The notes under the pieces: model-generated
Database searches by the model: none
What the model saw: the letters and a program-made list of their open reading frames with translations, nothing else
Told to the model about the DNA's origin: nothing
Made by a program: the position numbers and the translations under genes
DNA from: Bacillota bacterium
GTDB lineage: Bacteria; Bacillota; Clostridia; Acetivibrionales; DSM-1351
Assembly: GCA_023415305.1 (NCBI GenBank)
Contig: JAEZKZ010000040.1
Span: forward strand, 1-64,000
DNA length: 64,000 nt
Direction of reading: 5' to 3'
Part shown: positions 1 to 8,007 of the stretch, one piece after another
Numbering within the stretch: the first letter of the stretch is position 1
Layout: each line of letters opens with the position of its first letter

Positions 1-9
1 AAAGGCGGC

Positions 10-231
10 ATGAGAATGAGAAGAGCTAAAAGAAAAGTTTGCTCATTCTGTGTTGATAAAGCTACTGATATAGACTATAAGGATGTTGCTAAACTCAGAA
101 AGTACGTTTCTGAAAAAGGTAAGATTCTTCCTAGAAGAATATCAGGAAACTGTGCAAAACACCAACGTCAGTTAACAACTGCAATAAAGAGAGCAAGACA
201 TATTGCTTTGCTCCCATTTACTACAGACTAA
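10..231 (+). CDS. rpsR: 30S ribosomal protein bS18
   Basis: bS18 is a small-subunit platform protein next to bS6. The 73-residue product has the usual length and the family signature around CSFCVDK and the basic tail ending in ARHIALLPF. Two cysteines (CSFC) plus a later Cys-x2-His (CAKH) suggest the zinc-binding form of bS18; that is inference. An AAAGGCGG ribosome site lies at 1-8, so the second ATG at 16 is better spaced than the first at 10; either start gives almost the same protein. It is probably the last gene of an rpsF-ssb-rpsR operon whose start lies outside the window, and a terminator follows. Confidence 0.97.
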   Translation: MRMRRAKRKVCSFCVDKATDIDYKDVAKLRKYVSEKGKILPRRISGNCAKHQRQLTTAIKRARHIALLPFTTD

Positions 232-252
232 ACTTATATAACAACAATAGAG

Positions 253-287
253 ATACCGTTAGAGTATATTCTGACGGTATTTCTTTA
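253..287 (+). terminator. Rho-independent terminator after rpsR
   Basis: An 11-bp stem (ATACCGTTAGA with TCTGACGGTAT, one G-U pair) encloses a 6-base loop and is followed by TTCTTT. It sits between the convergent rpsR and DUF2461 genes and may serve both strands. Confidence 0.7.
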
Positions 288-307
288 TGCTTTCAGTAGT
301 TTTTTAT

Positions 308-979
308 CTACCGAGCCTCAACCATACACAGAAAATCATATATTGGTTTTAGCTGTAGGAAGCTCTTTTTCAGTACATCAGGTAATTCCTCAGAAAAGGC
401 TAAATTATAGCCGTTTTGAACACATTCAAAGTAAATATTTTTCCTGTCTAACCATGTTCTTAGGTTTTCTGGCTGTTCAGAAAACTTGCTTCTTTTATAC
501 ATTTCTCCGCCTATAACAAATTGGTCTTGGGCTTCATAACATTTTAGTGCTTTTATAAATGAAGGATGATTATTAATAATCATATCACGCATATTAGCCA
601 TAGAGCTTGTCTGAGCGCCATAATAACCTATTCCATAGCTTGACCCACGTTGGTTTAGCTCAAACCAGTAGCAGGGAGAGGTTGACATAATGCTTTTGTC
701 CCTCAAGAAAACAAACCAGGTATTATCTCTATACATGGTTTTATCTTTAGTAAAGCGAGTATCTCTACGAACTCTGGAAATAATTTTAGATGGAACGGTT
801 ATTAACTGACTGTCAATTTCCATCATAGTTGGAGATAACTCATTTATTAGCTCAACTAAAGGGGTGTATACCTTTTCTTTATATATGTCTTTATGGCTGT
901 CATACCAAGTTTTCTCATTTCTCATCTTATTTTCATAAAGAAATTTAAGAGCGTCTGCTGTAAATCCATTAAAACCCAT
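308..979 (-). CDS. DUF2461 family protein
   Basis: This looks like the DUF2461 (TIGR02453) family, whose biochemical function is unknown. Typical features are the opening FNGFTADALKFLYEN, a TWYDSHKDIY segment, and SRVRRDTRFTKDKTMYRDN near residue 70. The product is 223 residues from the chosen start. The ATG at 979 is preferred over the upstream in-frame ATG at 1048 because GGAGGTT (986-992, minus sense) stands 6-8 bases before it. The gene is a single transcription unit, convergent with rpsR and divergent from the permease. Family assignment is by recalled motif similarity. Confidence 0.85.
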   Translation of the reverse strand: MGFNGFTADALKFLYENKMRNEKTWYDSHKDIYKEKVYTPLVELINELSPTMMEIDSQLITVPSKIISRVRRDTRFTKDKTMYRDNTWFVFLRDKSIMSTSPCYWFELNQRGSSYGIGYYGAQTSSMANMRDMIINNHPSFIKALKCYEAQDQFVIGGEMYKRSKFSEQPENLRTWLDRKNIYFECVQNGYNLAFSEELPDVLKKSFLQLKPIYDFLCMVEAR

Positions 980-1300
980 ACTGTTAACCTCCAATAAATT
1001 TGGGGTGAAAATATTCACCAAGTAATACATGCAACTATTTTTATCCAACTTTCTATTGATAACTATAAGTACTTGATATTTTTAACTGCGAAAGTTGTGT
1101 TAGGTAATATAAAAACGTTTGTTCTATTTCTATTTTGACAGATATGCTGAATTAAATCAATGTTTCTATGTCTGTTTATCAATGGAATTAAATAGAAGGG
1201 ACTCTTGTAGAATGTATTTCTTTTATTAAGGGATACTAGGTTAATAAAACAATTTTTCGGAATTTAATGTTACGTGTTTATGTGGAGGCATGGATTTATT
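980..1300. other. Divergent intergenic region, DUF2461 / permease
   Basis: AT-rich spacer of about 320 bases between divergent genes. A perfect TTGACA at 1135-1140 could be a -35 box for the permease, but no good -10 stands 16-18 bases downstream. No RNA structure or gene was recognised. Confidence 0.4.
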
Positions 1301-2752
1301 ATGGAGAAAACAAAAAGTAAAGGTTTGTCGGAATGGCAACTTACAATGATGGCATTAGGGACCGTAATTGGGGGATCATTTTTTGTTGGGTCATCAATTG
1401 CAATTAATGCCGCTGGCCCTTCAATATTAATTTCATATATAATAGGAGGAATACTGGTTTATTTTATATTAACAGCTTTATCTGAAATGACTGTTGCCAA
1501 TCCTGATTCTGGCTCTTTCAGAACTTTTACAGCACAAGCTTTTGGAAAGGGAGCTGGTTTTATTGTAGGGTGGGTTTATTGGACTGGAATGGTTCTTGCT
1601 ATGTCCAGCGAAGCTACAGCAGTATCAATACTCATAAGAGAATGGATTCCTAATATATCAATACTGTTATTGGGAAGTGTAATTATAATTAGTGTTACGC
1701 TGCTTAATTTATTAGGTGCTGATAAATTAAGCAAGCTCGAAAGTGGACTGGCTGTAATTAAGCTTCTTGCAATAGCATCCTTTATTATTTTAGCATTATT
1801 GCTGATAATTGGGTTTGTTCCGGGAATTGCACAGGTTGGATTGGGAGAGTTAGATAATGAACCCTTAATGCCAGCTGGAATAAAAGGGATAGCTGGAAGT
1901 ATGCTTATAGTTATGTTTTCATATGCAGGCTTTGAAGTTATTGGCTTGGCAGCATCGGAATGTAATAATGCTAAAAAGAATGTTCCAAAGGCGATTAAGT
2001 ATACAGTTATTTGTCTAGTAGGATTTTATATAGCTTCTGTTATAGTAATGCTGCCATTAGTTGCTACTTCAGAACTGAATGAAAATGTAAGTCCAATGGT
2101 AACAGCACTCAATAGATGGGGAATTGGTTGGGCAGGTACAGGTATAAATTTTGTATTGATTACTGCAATAATTTCTACAATGTTAGCAGCTATGTTTGGA
2201 CTTGGAAGAATGATGAGGTCTCTTGCAGCTGAAAGCCTTGCACCTAAGTGGTTAATAGACAAGCAGGAGGTTCCAAAACGAGGAATACTTTTTTCTGGAT
2301 TTTCTATGTTATTGTGTTTAGGCTTTGGAATGCTTGTTCCAAAAGTATATCTGTTTTTAACAAGTGCAGGAGGTTTTGCACTTCTATTCACCTATGCTGT
2401 AATTATGGCTGCTCATATCCGCCTGCGTAGAAGAAACGGCTGTCCACCGGACGGCAGATGTCAGATGAAAGGGTATCCATATAGCTCTTGGATAGTTTTA
2501 GTAAGCTTAATTGTAATAATATTTAGTATGCCTTTTATCGACGGGCAGGCATCTGGTCTTTTTGCTGGATTAATAATGACTTTTGCATATTTTATAGTAT
2601 ATATATCCATAAAGGCATTTGGTGCTTTCCCTAAAAACAGACTCTCAATTAATAGCATATATAAATCGGTTTTTTTAACAGAATTCTCAAAAGAGCTAGC
2701 ACCATCTGAAGAAAAAAAAGAGCCAGAAGAAGATATGGATTCTAAGGATTAA
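1301..2752 (+). CDS. APC-family amino-acid permease
   Basis: Predicted cytoplasmic-membrane transporter of the amino acid-polyamine-organocation superfamily, 483 residues with about 12 hydrophobic segments. The first segment contains the family glycine-rich unwound helix (GTVIGGSFFVGSS, about residues 20-32), and TM6 contains the typical FSYAGFEVIGLAASE. The C-terminal tail (SEEKKEPEEDMDSKD) is acidic and cytoplasmic. The start at ATG 1301 is 12 bases after a GGAGG at 1284-1288; in-frame codons at 1274 and 1280 lie before or within that ribosome site. The gene stands alone. Substrate cannot be read from sequence; amino acid or GABA uptake is only a family-level guess. Confidence 0.85.
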   Translation: MEKTKSKGLSEWQLTMMALGTVIGGSFFVGSSIAINAAGPSILISYIIGGILVYFILTALSEMTVANPDSGSFRTFTAQAFGKGAGFIVGWVYWTGMVLAMSSEATAVSILIREWIPNISILLLGSVIIISVTLLNLLGADKLSKLESGLAVIKLLAIASFIILALLLIIGFVPGIAQVGLGELDNEPLMPAGIKGIAGSMLIVMFSYAGFEVIGLAASECNNAKKNVPKAIKYTVICLVGFYIASVIVMLPLVATSELNENVSPMVTALNRWGIGWAGTGINFVLITAIISTMLAAMFGLGRMMRSLAAESLAPKWLIDKQEVPKRGILFSGFSMLLCLGFGMLVPKVYLFLTSAGGFALLFTYAVIMAAHIRLRRRNGCPPDGRCQMKGYPYSSWIVLVSLIVIIFSMPFIDGQASGLFAGLIMTFAYFIVYISIKAFGAFPKNRLSINSIYKSVFLTEFSKELAPSEEKKEPEEDMDSKD

Positions 2753-2861
2753 GTAATCTATATATACTTTTAACAGAAAGCTGCCTAAGTCTAATTACTA
2801 TTAATTTAAGACAAAACAGTAATAAACTTTGAAAAATTATTTAAGATGAAAAGTTTAAAAT

Positions 2862-2948
2862 AATGAGGCAAGAAAATGTCTCCCCCGCTTCTATAAGTAG
2901 CGGGTACCGTATGGATTTTCAGGCAGTGAGAGATTCTCTAGCCTCATT
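2862..2948 (+). other. Closed multi-hairpin segment (candidate structured RNA)
   Basis: AATGAGGC (2862-2869) pairs perfectly with GCCTCATT (2941-2948), enclosing a 6-bp hairpin CCCGCT/AGCGGG (2884-2889/2899-2904) and a small GAGA/TCTC hairpin. The layout is that of a three-way junction in the leader of the DUF2007-like gene. It matches no riboswitch class I recognise and no poly-U follows. The rest of the spacer from 2753 holds nothing else obvious apart from the repeat at 2955-3022. Confidence 0.4.
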
Positions 2949-2954
2949 GAAATA

Positions 2955-3022
2955 CCGCTGATGTAATGAAATTTTTCTACAGTTTAAAAAAATTTATTTT
3001 GAATCTAGGCGTTATAACTGTA
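2955..3022 (+). repeat. Intergenic repeat element, copy 1
   Basis: This 68-base stretch before the DUF2007-like gene resembles 4888-4955 before the MazG-like gene. The best conserved part is a 23-base core at 2996-3018 (ATTTTGAATnTAGGCGTTnTAAC) that differs from the second copy at two positions only. It is placed 75-100 bases before the start codon in this copy. It could be a shared regulatory site, a promoter region or a duplicated leader. Confidence 0.6.
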
Positions 3023-3092
3023 AAAATTATAGTATTAGTGGTAATATATAGGTAGGCAATTAACGGGAGTCTTTTCAAGGAAGGTGGTAGTT

Positions 3093-3437
3093 ATGGATAT
3101 TAAACAAGAAAATATGAGTGCTGATGAGAGATTAAAGATTGAACGAGAAAATGCTGATAATTGGGTATATTTAACAACAGCAGATAATGAATTTGAATTT
3201 AATGTTATTAAGGCAAAGCTAACACAAAATGGTATTATTTGTATTGGAAAGGGCAAAGATTATGATTTGCTTGATAGTGGCTTATTACAAATTGTTCTGG
3301 GTCCTTGTATACCAATAAAAATTATGGTTCCAAGTGAAATGTATGAGGAAGCGCTGCAGATAATAAATTTAAAAGTTAGTGATGAAGAACTTGAAGAACA
3401 GGCTATTAATTCGATAAAAGAAGAGACAGCAGAATAA
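3093..3437 (+). CDS. DUF2007-like signal-transducing domain protein
   Basis: A 114-residue acidic cytoplasmic protein. The segment WVYLTTADNEFEFNVIKAKL followed by a hydrophobic strand and IKIMVPSEMYEEALQII resembles DUF2007 (PF09413, putative prokaryotic signal-transducing domain), a small alpha-beta fold of unknown ligand. Start ATG 3093 is chosen because AAGGAAGGTGG ends 5 bases before it; the GTG at 3084 lies inside that ribosome site. It is monocistronic and follows an unusual leader (structured segment and repeat element). Function unknown; the family call is moderate. Confidence 0.7.
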   Translation: MDIKQENMSADERLKIERENADNWVYLTTADNEFEFNVIKAKLTQNGIICIGKGKDYDLLDSGLLQIVLGPCIPIKIMVPSEMYEEALQIINLKVSDEELEEQAINSIKEETAE

Positions 3438-3934
3438 GCAAGGTGCTATTTTGGCCCCCAAAGCTAAATAGTTTATCTCGGAGAAAATCAATTGAATGTA
3501 CAAGTCGCCTAAAGCGAAGGTAATGAACAATTGCTAGTTCTGGCAATTACTAATACATGTAATTATTTTGGCAACAAGCCATTGATAAGTCTCCCGCACT
3601 AATAGACTTTTTATATAGAGAAGTTGAGTTAATTATCTACATTAATTGATTGATTAACAAAGCCTGTGAATTCACAGTGCTTTTAAAGTTGTGTTTTTAT
3701 GTGGAGTAGAATAAATTTGAGCACCGGCTCAATTTAAATATTATGCTAGTGTTTAAAATAGTGCTGTCTTTATTATTTTCAGCATTCTAATATTTCACGC
3801 CATTATATCATTAAAAGTATAGATACTGCTCCTTTACAGCAAATACAGTTGGAAATCTTGGAAAAGAATGATATTATATATTACTATAGGGACAGTTATT
3901 ATTAAAACACATAAAGGATGGATACAAGAATTAG
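3438..3934. other. Long intergenic region before pheA
   Basis: About 500 AT-rich bases. At its start a hairpin pairs CTATTT (near 3447) with AAATAG around an inner TTGG/CCAA stem, a likely end signal for the upstream gene. A 14-base palindrome CTGTGAATTCACAG lies near 3663-3676. A promoter is at 3849-3877. No T-box specifier stem or T-box sequence was seen although pheA could have been expected to carry one. Confidence 0.4.
3849..3877 (+). promoter_or_regulatory. Sigma-A-type promoter of pheA
   Basis: TTGGAA (3849-3854), a 17-base spacer and TATTAT (3872-3877) match the vegetative consensus at 9 of 12 or better positions and lie about 60 bases before the pheA start. Confidence 0.6.
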
Positions 3935-4801
3935 ATGGAGAAAAGAATAGGTTTTCTAGGTCCACACGGGACTTTTTCACATGAGGCTACTCAGACTTAT
4001 ATTGAATCACAAACAAAGATAAATGACTCAGATGTAACATATGTTTTAAAAGATTTTTATACAATTCAGGAGGTACTTCTCGGTTTAAAACAGGATGATA
4101 TTGATGAGGCCATTGTACCAATAGAAAATTCGCTAGAAGGTGCAATTAATGTGACTTTAGATGTCCTTGCTAAGGAGGATGGTTTTTATATAGTTGATGA
4201 GCACATTATACCCATAAACCTTAACCTTGTAGCTAAAAAAGGCACAAAAACAGAGGATATTAGAGTTATAATTTCACACCCTCAGCCACTTGGACAGTGT
4301 AGAGATTATCTTGGAAATATATTTCAAAGCGCAATTCAGATGGAGGAAGACAGTACCTCAAAAGCAGCACAAAGAGTAGCTTCAGCGGATGGTACATATG
4401 CGGCTGTTACATCTAGTATTGCAGCGAAGACATACGGACTTGATATATTGGCTAGTAATATTCAAGATTCAAAAAACAATTACACGAGGTTTGTTATTAT
4501 ATCTAAAGTATTAAAAAAGAAAACAGGAAAGGACAAAACATCAATAGTGTTTTCAACTGAAAATAAACCTGGAAGCTTATACAAGATTTTGGATATATTC
4601 AGCTTGTGGGATATTAACATGACAAGAATTGAATCTAGGCCTGCGAAAAATGAGCTGGGACAGTATATCTTTTTTATTGATATAGATGGACATATTGAGG
4701 ATCAGGATGTTTACGATGCACTCACTATGATAAAAAGAAAAACATCGTTTTATAGATTTATAGGCTCTTACCCTACATTTGGAAATCTATATAATGTCTA
4801 A
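3935..4801 (+). CDS. pheA: Prephenate dehydratase (monofunctional)
   Basis: Converts prephenate to phenylpyruvate with loss of CO2 and water, the committed step to phenylalanine. The 288-residue protein has the N-terminal dehydratase fold (GFLGPHGTFSHEAT at residues 6-19, and NNYTRF near residue 185, containing the conserved TRF catalytic motif) and a C-terminal ACT domain with GSLYKIL and ESRP near residue 232, the known phenylalanine-feedback site. There is no chorismate-mutase domain, so this is the monofunctional form typical of Gram-positive bacteria. The ribosome site AAAGGATGG (3913-3921) is rather far, 13 bases, from the start. It has its own promoter and no operon partner. Confidence 0.96.
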   Translation: MEKRIGFLGPHGTFSHEATQTYIESQTKINDSDVTYVLKDFYTIQEVLLGLKQDDIDEAIVPIENSLEGAINVTLDVLAKEDGFYIVDEHIIPINLNLVAKKGTKTEDIRVIISHPQPLGQCRDYLGNIFQSAIQMEEDSTSKAAQRVASADGTYAAVTSSIAAKTYGLDILASNIQDSKNNYTRFVIISKVLKKKTGKDKTSIVFSTENKPGSLYKILDIFSLWDINMTRIESRPAKNELGQYIFFIDIDGHIEDQDVYDALTMIKRKTSFYRFIGSYPTFGNLYNV

Positions 4802-4887
4802 AAGTCAATTATTATGGCTAATAAATGCACAAGGTAGTCTTTGTTATGTTTTTAGTCGGTGAGAATATCTCCCGCCTCGCTTACACG

Positions 4888-4955
4888 CCACTAATGTATT
4901 AGAAGTTTTTTACATTCGAAAAATTTCATTTTGAATTTAGGCGTTGTAACATGTA
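4888..4955 (+). repeat. Intergenic repeat element, copy 2
   Basis: Second copy of the element at 2955-3022; core at 4928-4950 (21 of 23 bases identical to 2996-3018). It lies 130 bases before the MazG-like start codon, in the same orientation as copy 1. The flanking TCTCCCGC (4868-4875) also recalls CTCCCCCGC near copy 1. Confidence 0.6.
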
Positions 4956-5032
4956 GTTAGAGGATAGTGATAAAATACGGGTATAAATTACTAAATAATG
5001 GGAAATAAAGCTATTTGGTTGTATAAGTGGTA

Positions 5033-5060
5033 TAATTTACATTACAAAAATTGTAAATTA
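5033..5060 (+). promoter_or_regulatory. 9-bp dyad before MazG-like gene
   Basis: TAATTTACA (5033-5041) and TGTAAATTA (5052-5060) form a perfect inverted repeat with a 10-base centre, ending 18 bases before the start codon. It could be an operator or an mRNA hairpin just upstream of the ribosome site. Confidence 0.45.
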
Positions 5061-5078
5061 CCTTCGTGGGGTGACACT

Positions 5079-5423
5079 ATGGCTTTGTTTGATAACCAGA
5101 TTGATATTACAAGAAATATTAAAATTATTGAATGGCTAAAAAGCGAACTGCTTACTGATGTTGCAAATCTATTTAAGGCATTGGTAAATGGTATTCAAGA
5201 AGAAGTATCAGAAACTTTAGCTGATACTTTAGCTAATATAATTTTAATATGTTATCTTCTAGGAAAAAGATTTGGCATTAATTATAGAGCAGTAGAAAAA
5301 AAAATAGAGAATAAGATTAGGCTTGGTCTTGTTGAGAACCACGATGTTGAAAAGTACTATGGTGATTTATCTGAGCTTTCAAAGCATCTCAATGGCTCTC
5401 GTGTGAAAAAACAAGGGGCTTGA
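5079..5423 (+). CDS. MazG-like family protein
   Basis: A 114-residue, mostly helical protein resembling the MazG-like family (PF12643), relatives of all-alpha NTP pyrophosphatases. The helix IEWLKSELLTDVANLFKAL followed by EEVSETLADTLANIILICYLLG recalls the EExxE...D metal-binding layout of that superfamily, so house-cleaning nucleotide hydrolysis is possible but unproven. The ATG at 5079 is preferred to the in-frame ATG at 4998 because GTGGGGTGA precedes it and the upstream stretch (with GNKAIWLYKWYN) does not look like family sequence. gdpP follows after 16 bases, suggesting co-transcription. Confidence 0.75.
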   Translation: MALFDNQIDITRNIKIIEWLKSELLTDVANLFKALVNGIQEEVSETLADTLANIILICYLLGKRFGINYRAVEKKIENKIRLGLVENHDVEKYYGDLSELSKHLNGSRVKKQGA

Positions 5424-5439
5424 TTTAGGGAGATTTAAA

Positions 5440-7443
5440 ATGGATAGCAAAAAACTATCACGAATTTTTATACCAAAGGCTGGCTTTTATCTTTGGGTAA
5501 TACTATTTCTTGTTGTGATAATTACAAAATTAAATCCATTAATGTCTATTCCGGGATATGTTGTGTTTGTTTTTTTAGTTATTTACAACTACAAATCAAC
5601 CCATATCAGAAATCGAGAAATAGCAAAATACATAGAGACACTGACTTTTAATATTGATTGTGCAACGAAGGATACGTTGCTCAATTTTCCTATGCCGCTG
5701 GTTTTGGCTGAATTAGATGGAACCGCTGTATGGTACAATTCATCCTTCAAGGGTATGTTTGACGATGATAATTTCCTTAAAAAAACCATATCAGGAATTG
5801 TTTCTGATATAAGACCCGAGATAACAGAAGGAGATTGTATAAATATCTCTAAGGATATTACTATAAATAATCACTTCTATACTATTTTAGGAAGTTTAGT
5901 GAAAATTGATGATAATAATACCGAACATAGTATTATTGTTATGTTGTATTTTATTGATAATACAGATTTGATAAATGAAAGACAAAGGTATGAGGATAAT
6001 AAAAATACAGTAGGATTAATTGTAATAGATAATTATGACGATTTAATGCAGAGTTTAGAAGATTCTAAAAGACCACAAATGATGGCGGAGATAGAAAAAA
6101 GTATTGCTGGCTGGTTAGCTCATACCGGTGGTATACTAAAGAAATTTGAGAGAGATAAGTTTTTATGCTTATTTGCGTTTAAATATTTAAAAGAGCTTGA
6201 AGAGAAAAAATTTGAAATACTAGAAACAGTAAAGGAAATTAATTTTGGTAACAAAATACCTGTTACTCTTAGTATAGGGATGGGTATAAATGCCCCAACT
6301 ATACTTGAAAATATGCAAAATGCAAATGCAAGTATTGACATAGCTTTGGGTAGAGGCGGAGACCATGTTGTTATTAAAGATGGAGATAACTTTAGATTCT
6401 TTGGTGGACGTACCAGAGAGCTAGAGAAACGTACAAGAGTAAAAGCAAGGGTAATTGCGTACGCATTAAGGGGATTAATTGACCAGGCACCTTCTGTTTT
6501 GATAATGGGACATGAAAATGCCGATATAGATTGCTTGGGTGCAGCACTGGGTATATATAGAATAGTAAAGAGCAGAGATAAGAGGGTTAATATTGTATTA
6601 AATCATTCTAATCCCAATATAGATGCTGTGCTAAATAAGCTTGGTAAGGAGCCAGAATACAGCAATGTGTTTGTTGGCAGAAATGAAGCACTTGATATAA
6701 TAACTAAGAAAACTTTGCTTATAGTTCTTGACACTCATAGGCCTAGCTTTACAGAAACGCCGGAATTGCTCAAGATGACAGACCAAATAGTTGTGATAGA
6801 TCATCACAGAAGAGGTGCAGATTATATTCAAGACGTAGTTCTATCTTATCATGAAACTTATGCGTCCTCGACCTGTGAGCTTGTTACAGAACTAATGCAG
6901 TATTTAGAGGAAAAAATCAGGCTTACAAGCATAGAAACAGAGGCATTATATGCCGGAATTGTTGTGGATACCAAAAACTTTATTTTTAAGACGGGTGTCA
7001 GAACCTTTGAGGCAGCTTCATATTTAAGGCGGCAGGGAGTTGATACCGTGTCGGTAAAGCAGCTTTTCCAAAATGACTTGAAAACATACATTACAATTTC
7101 AAATATAGTCAAAGACGCAGAAGTAGTGTATGATAATATTGCAATATCTATTTGCCCTTCTAACATAAAAAATGCCCAGCTTATTGCTGCTCAAGCGGCA
7201 GACCAGCTATTAAGTCTATCGGGACTTATAGCAGCATTTGTACTTAGCTCTAAGGAAGGTGAGATTGTAATAAGTGGAAGGTCTCTTGGTGAAATAAATG
7301 TGCAGATGATTTTGGAGAAGCTTGGCGGCGGAGGACATATGACAGTTGCAGGAGCTCAGCTTGAAAATGTCACAATTGAAGAGGCAAGAGAAAGACTCAA
7401 GAATGCAATATATGAGTATATAGAAAGTTTAAATAAAGAATAG
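5440..7443 (+). CDS. gdpP: Cyclic-di-AMP phosphodiesterase GdpP
   Basis: Membrane-bound DHH/DHHA1 phosphodiesterase that hydrolyses c-di-AMP to pApA and so affects osmotic balance and cell-wall stress. At 667 residues it matches B. subtilis GdpP in length. Order: two membrane helices (about 14-50), a degenerate PAS-like sensor (about 65-160), a degenerate GGDEF domain (about 185-310), then DHH with HENADID near 357, LDTHRP near 430, DHHRR near 453 and VVDTKNF near 507, and DHHA1 ending with GGGGHMTVAGAQ. All metal ligands of the DHH core are visible. It lies upstream of rplI-dnaB as in many Firmicutes. Confidence 0.96.
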   Translation: MDSKKLSRIFIPKAGFYLWVILFLVVIITKLNPLMSIPGYVVFVFLVIYNYKSTHIRNREIAKYIETLTFNIDCATKDTLLNFPMPLVLAELDGTAVWYNSSFKGMFDDDNFLKKTISGIVSDIRPEITEGDCINISKDITINNHFYTILGSLVKIDDNNTEHSIIVMLYFIDNTDLINERQRYEDNKNTVGLIVIDNYDDLMQSLEDSKRPQMMAEIEKSIAGWLAHTGGILKKFERDKFLCLFAFKYLKELEEKKFEILETVKEINFGNKIPVTLSIGMGINAPTILENMQNANASIDIALGRGGDHVVIKDGDNFRFFGGRTRELEKRTRVKARVIAYALRGLIDQAPSVLIMGHENADIDCLGAALGIYRIVKSRDKRVNIVLNHSNPNIDAVLNKLGKEPEYSNVFVGRNEALDIITKKTLLIVLDTHRPSFTETPELLKMTDQIVVIDHHRRGADYIQDVVLSYHETYASSTCELVTELMQYLEEKIRLTSIETEALYAGIVVDTKNFIFKTGVRTFEAASYLRRQGVDTVSVKQLFQNDLKTYITISNIVKDAEVVYDNIAISICPSNIKNAQLIAAQAADQLLSLSGLIAAFVLSSKEGEIVISGRSLGEINVQMILEKLGGGGHMTVAGAQLENVTIEEARERLKNAIYEYIESLNKE

Positions 7444-7537
7444 AGCTTTGCTTGTTCAATGCTCTCAAAATATAAGAATTTATTATATATAGGGAATATA
7501 TTTGTTGTTAATATTTATTTCTACAGGAGGTAAACAA

Positions 7538-7984
7538 ATGAAGGTTATATTAAAACAGGATGTAAAAGGCTTAGGTAAAAAAGAACAAATGGTGGAAGCC
7601 AGCGATGGATATGCGAGGAATTTTCTGTTTCCAAGAGGGCTAGCTGTTGAGGCTAGTGCTACTAATGTAAATATAATGAAAACCAAGAAGGAAGCCGAGA
7701 CGCAGAAAAAAGACAGAGAAATAGCTCAGGCAAAGGAATTAGCAAAAAAAATTAAAGATATAACACTCACATTAAAGGTGAAAGCAGGAGATAATGGTAA
7801 GCTTTTTGGTTCTATTACAAGTAAGGATGTTGCAGAAGCAATGAAGACACAGCAAAAGCTTGAAATTGATAAAAAGAAGCTAGTAATGCCAGATTCACTT
7901 AAGTCAGTTGGAACTTTTGAAGTTGAGGTTAAACTCTATCCGGAGATAAGCTCTAAATTTACTGTTAAAATAGAAAGCCTTTAA
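7538..7984 (+). CDS. rplI: 50S ribosomal protein bL9
   Basis: bL9 binds 23S rRNA near the L1 stalk and helps keep reading frame. The 148-residue product has the standard N-terminal MKVILKQDVKGLGKK and DGYARNFLFPRGLA, a long connecting helix (residues 40-75) and the C-terminal lobe. The ATG at 7538 is fixed by AGGAGG at 7525-7530, 7 bases upstream; in-frame codons before this precede the ribosome site. It is followed after 23 bases by dnaB, the conserved neighbour. Confidence 0.98.
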   Translation: MKVILKQDVKGLGKKEQMVEASDGYARNFLFPRGLAVEASATNVNIMKTKKEAETQKKDREIAQAKELAKKIKDITLTLKVKAGDNGKLFGSITSKDVAEAMKTQQKLEIDKKKLVMPDSLKSVGTFEVEVKLYPEISSKFTVKIESL

Positions 7985-8007
7985 ATAAATGCTTAAAGTA
8001 AAAAATT

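Noticed and set aside
2884..2920. c-di-GMP-I riboswitch-like 3' arm
   Set aside because: Only the TAGCGGG-TACC part resembles the class; the GCAAA-containing core and the tetraloop receptor are absent.
3438..3934. Possible T-box before pheA
   Set aside because: No AGGGTGGNACCGCG-type sequence and no terminator-antiterminator pair was found.
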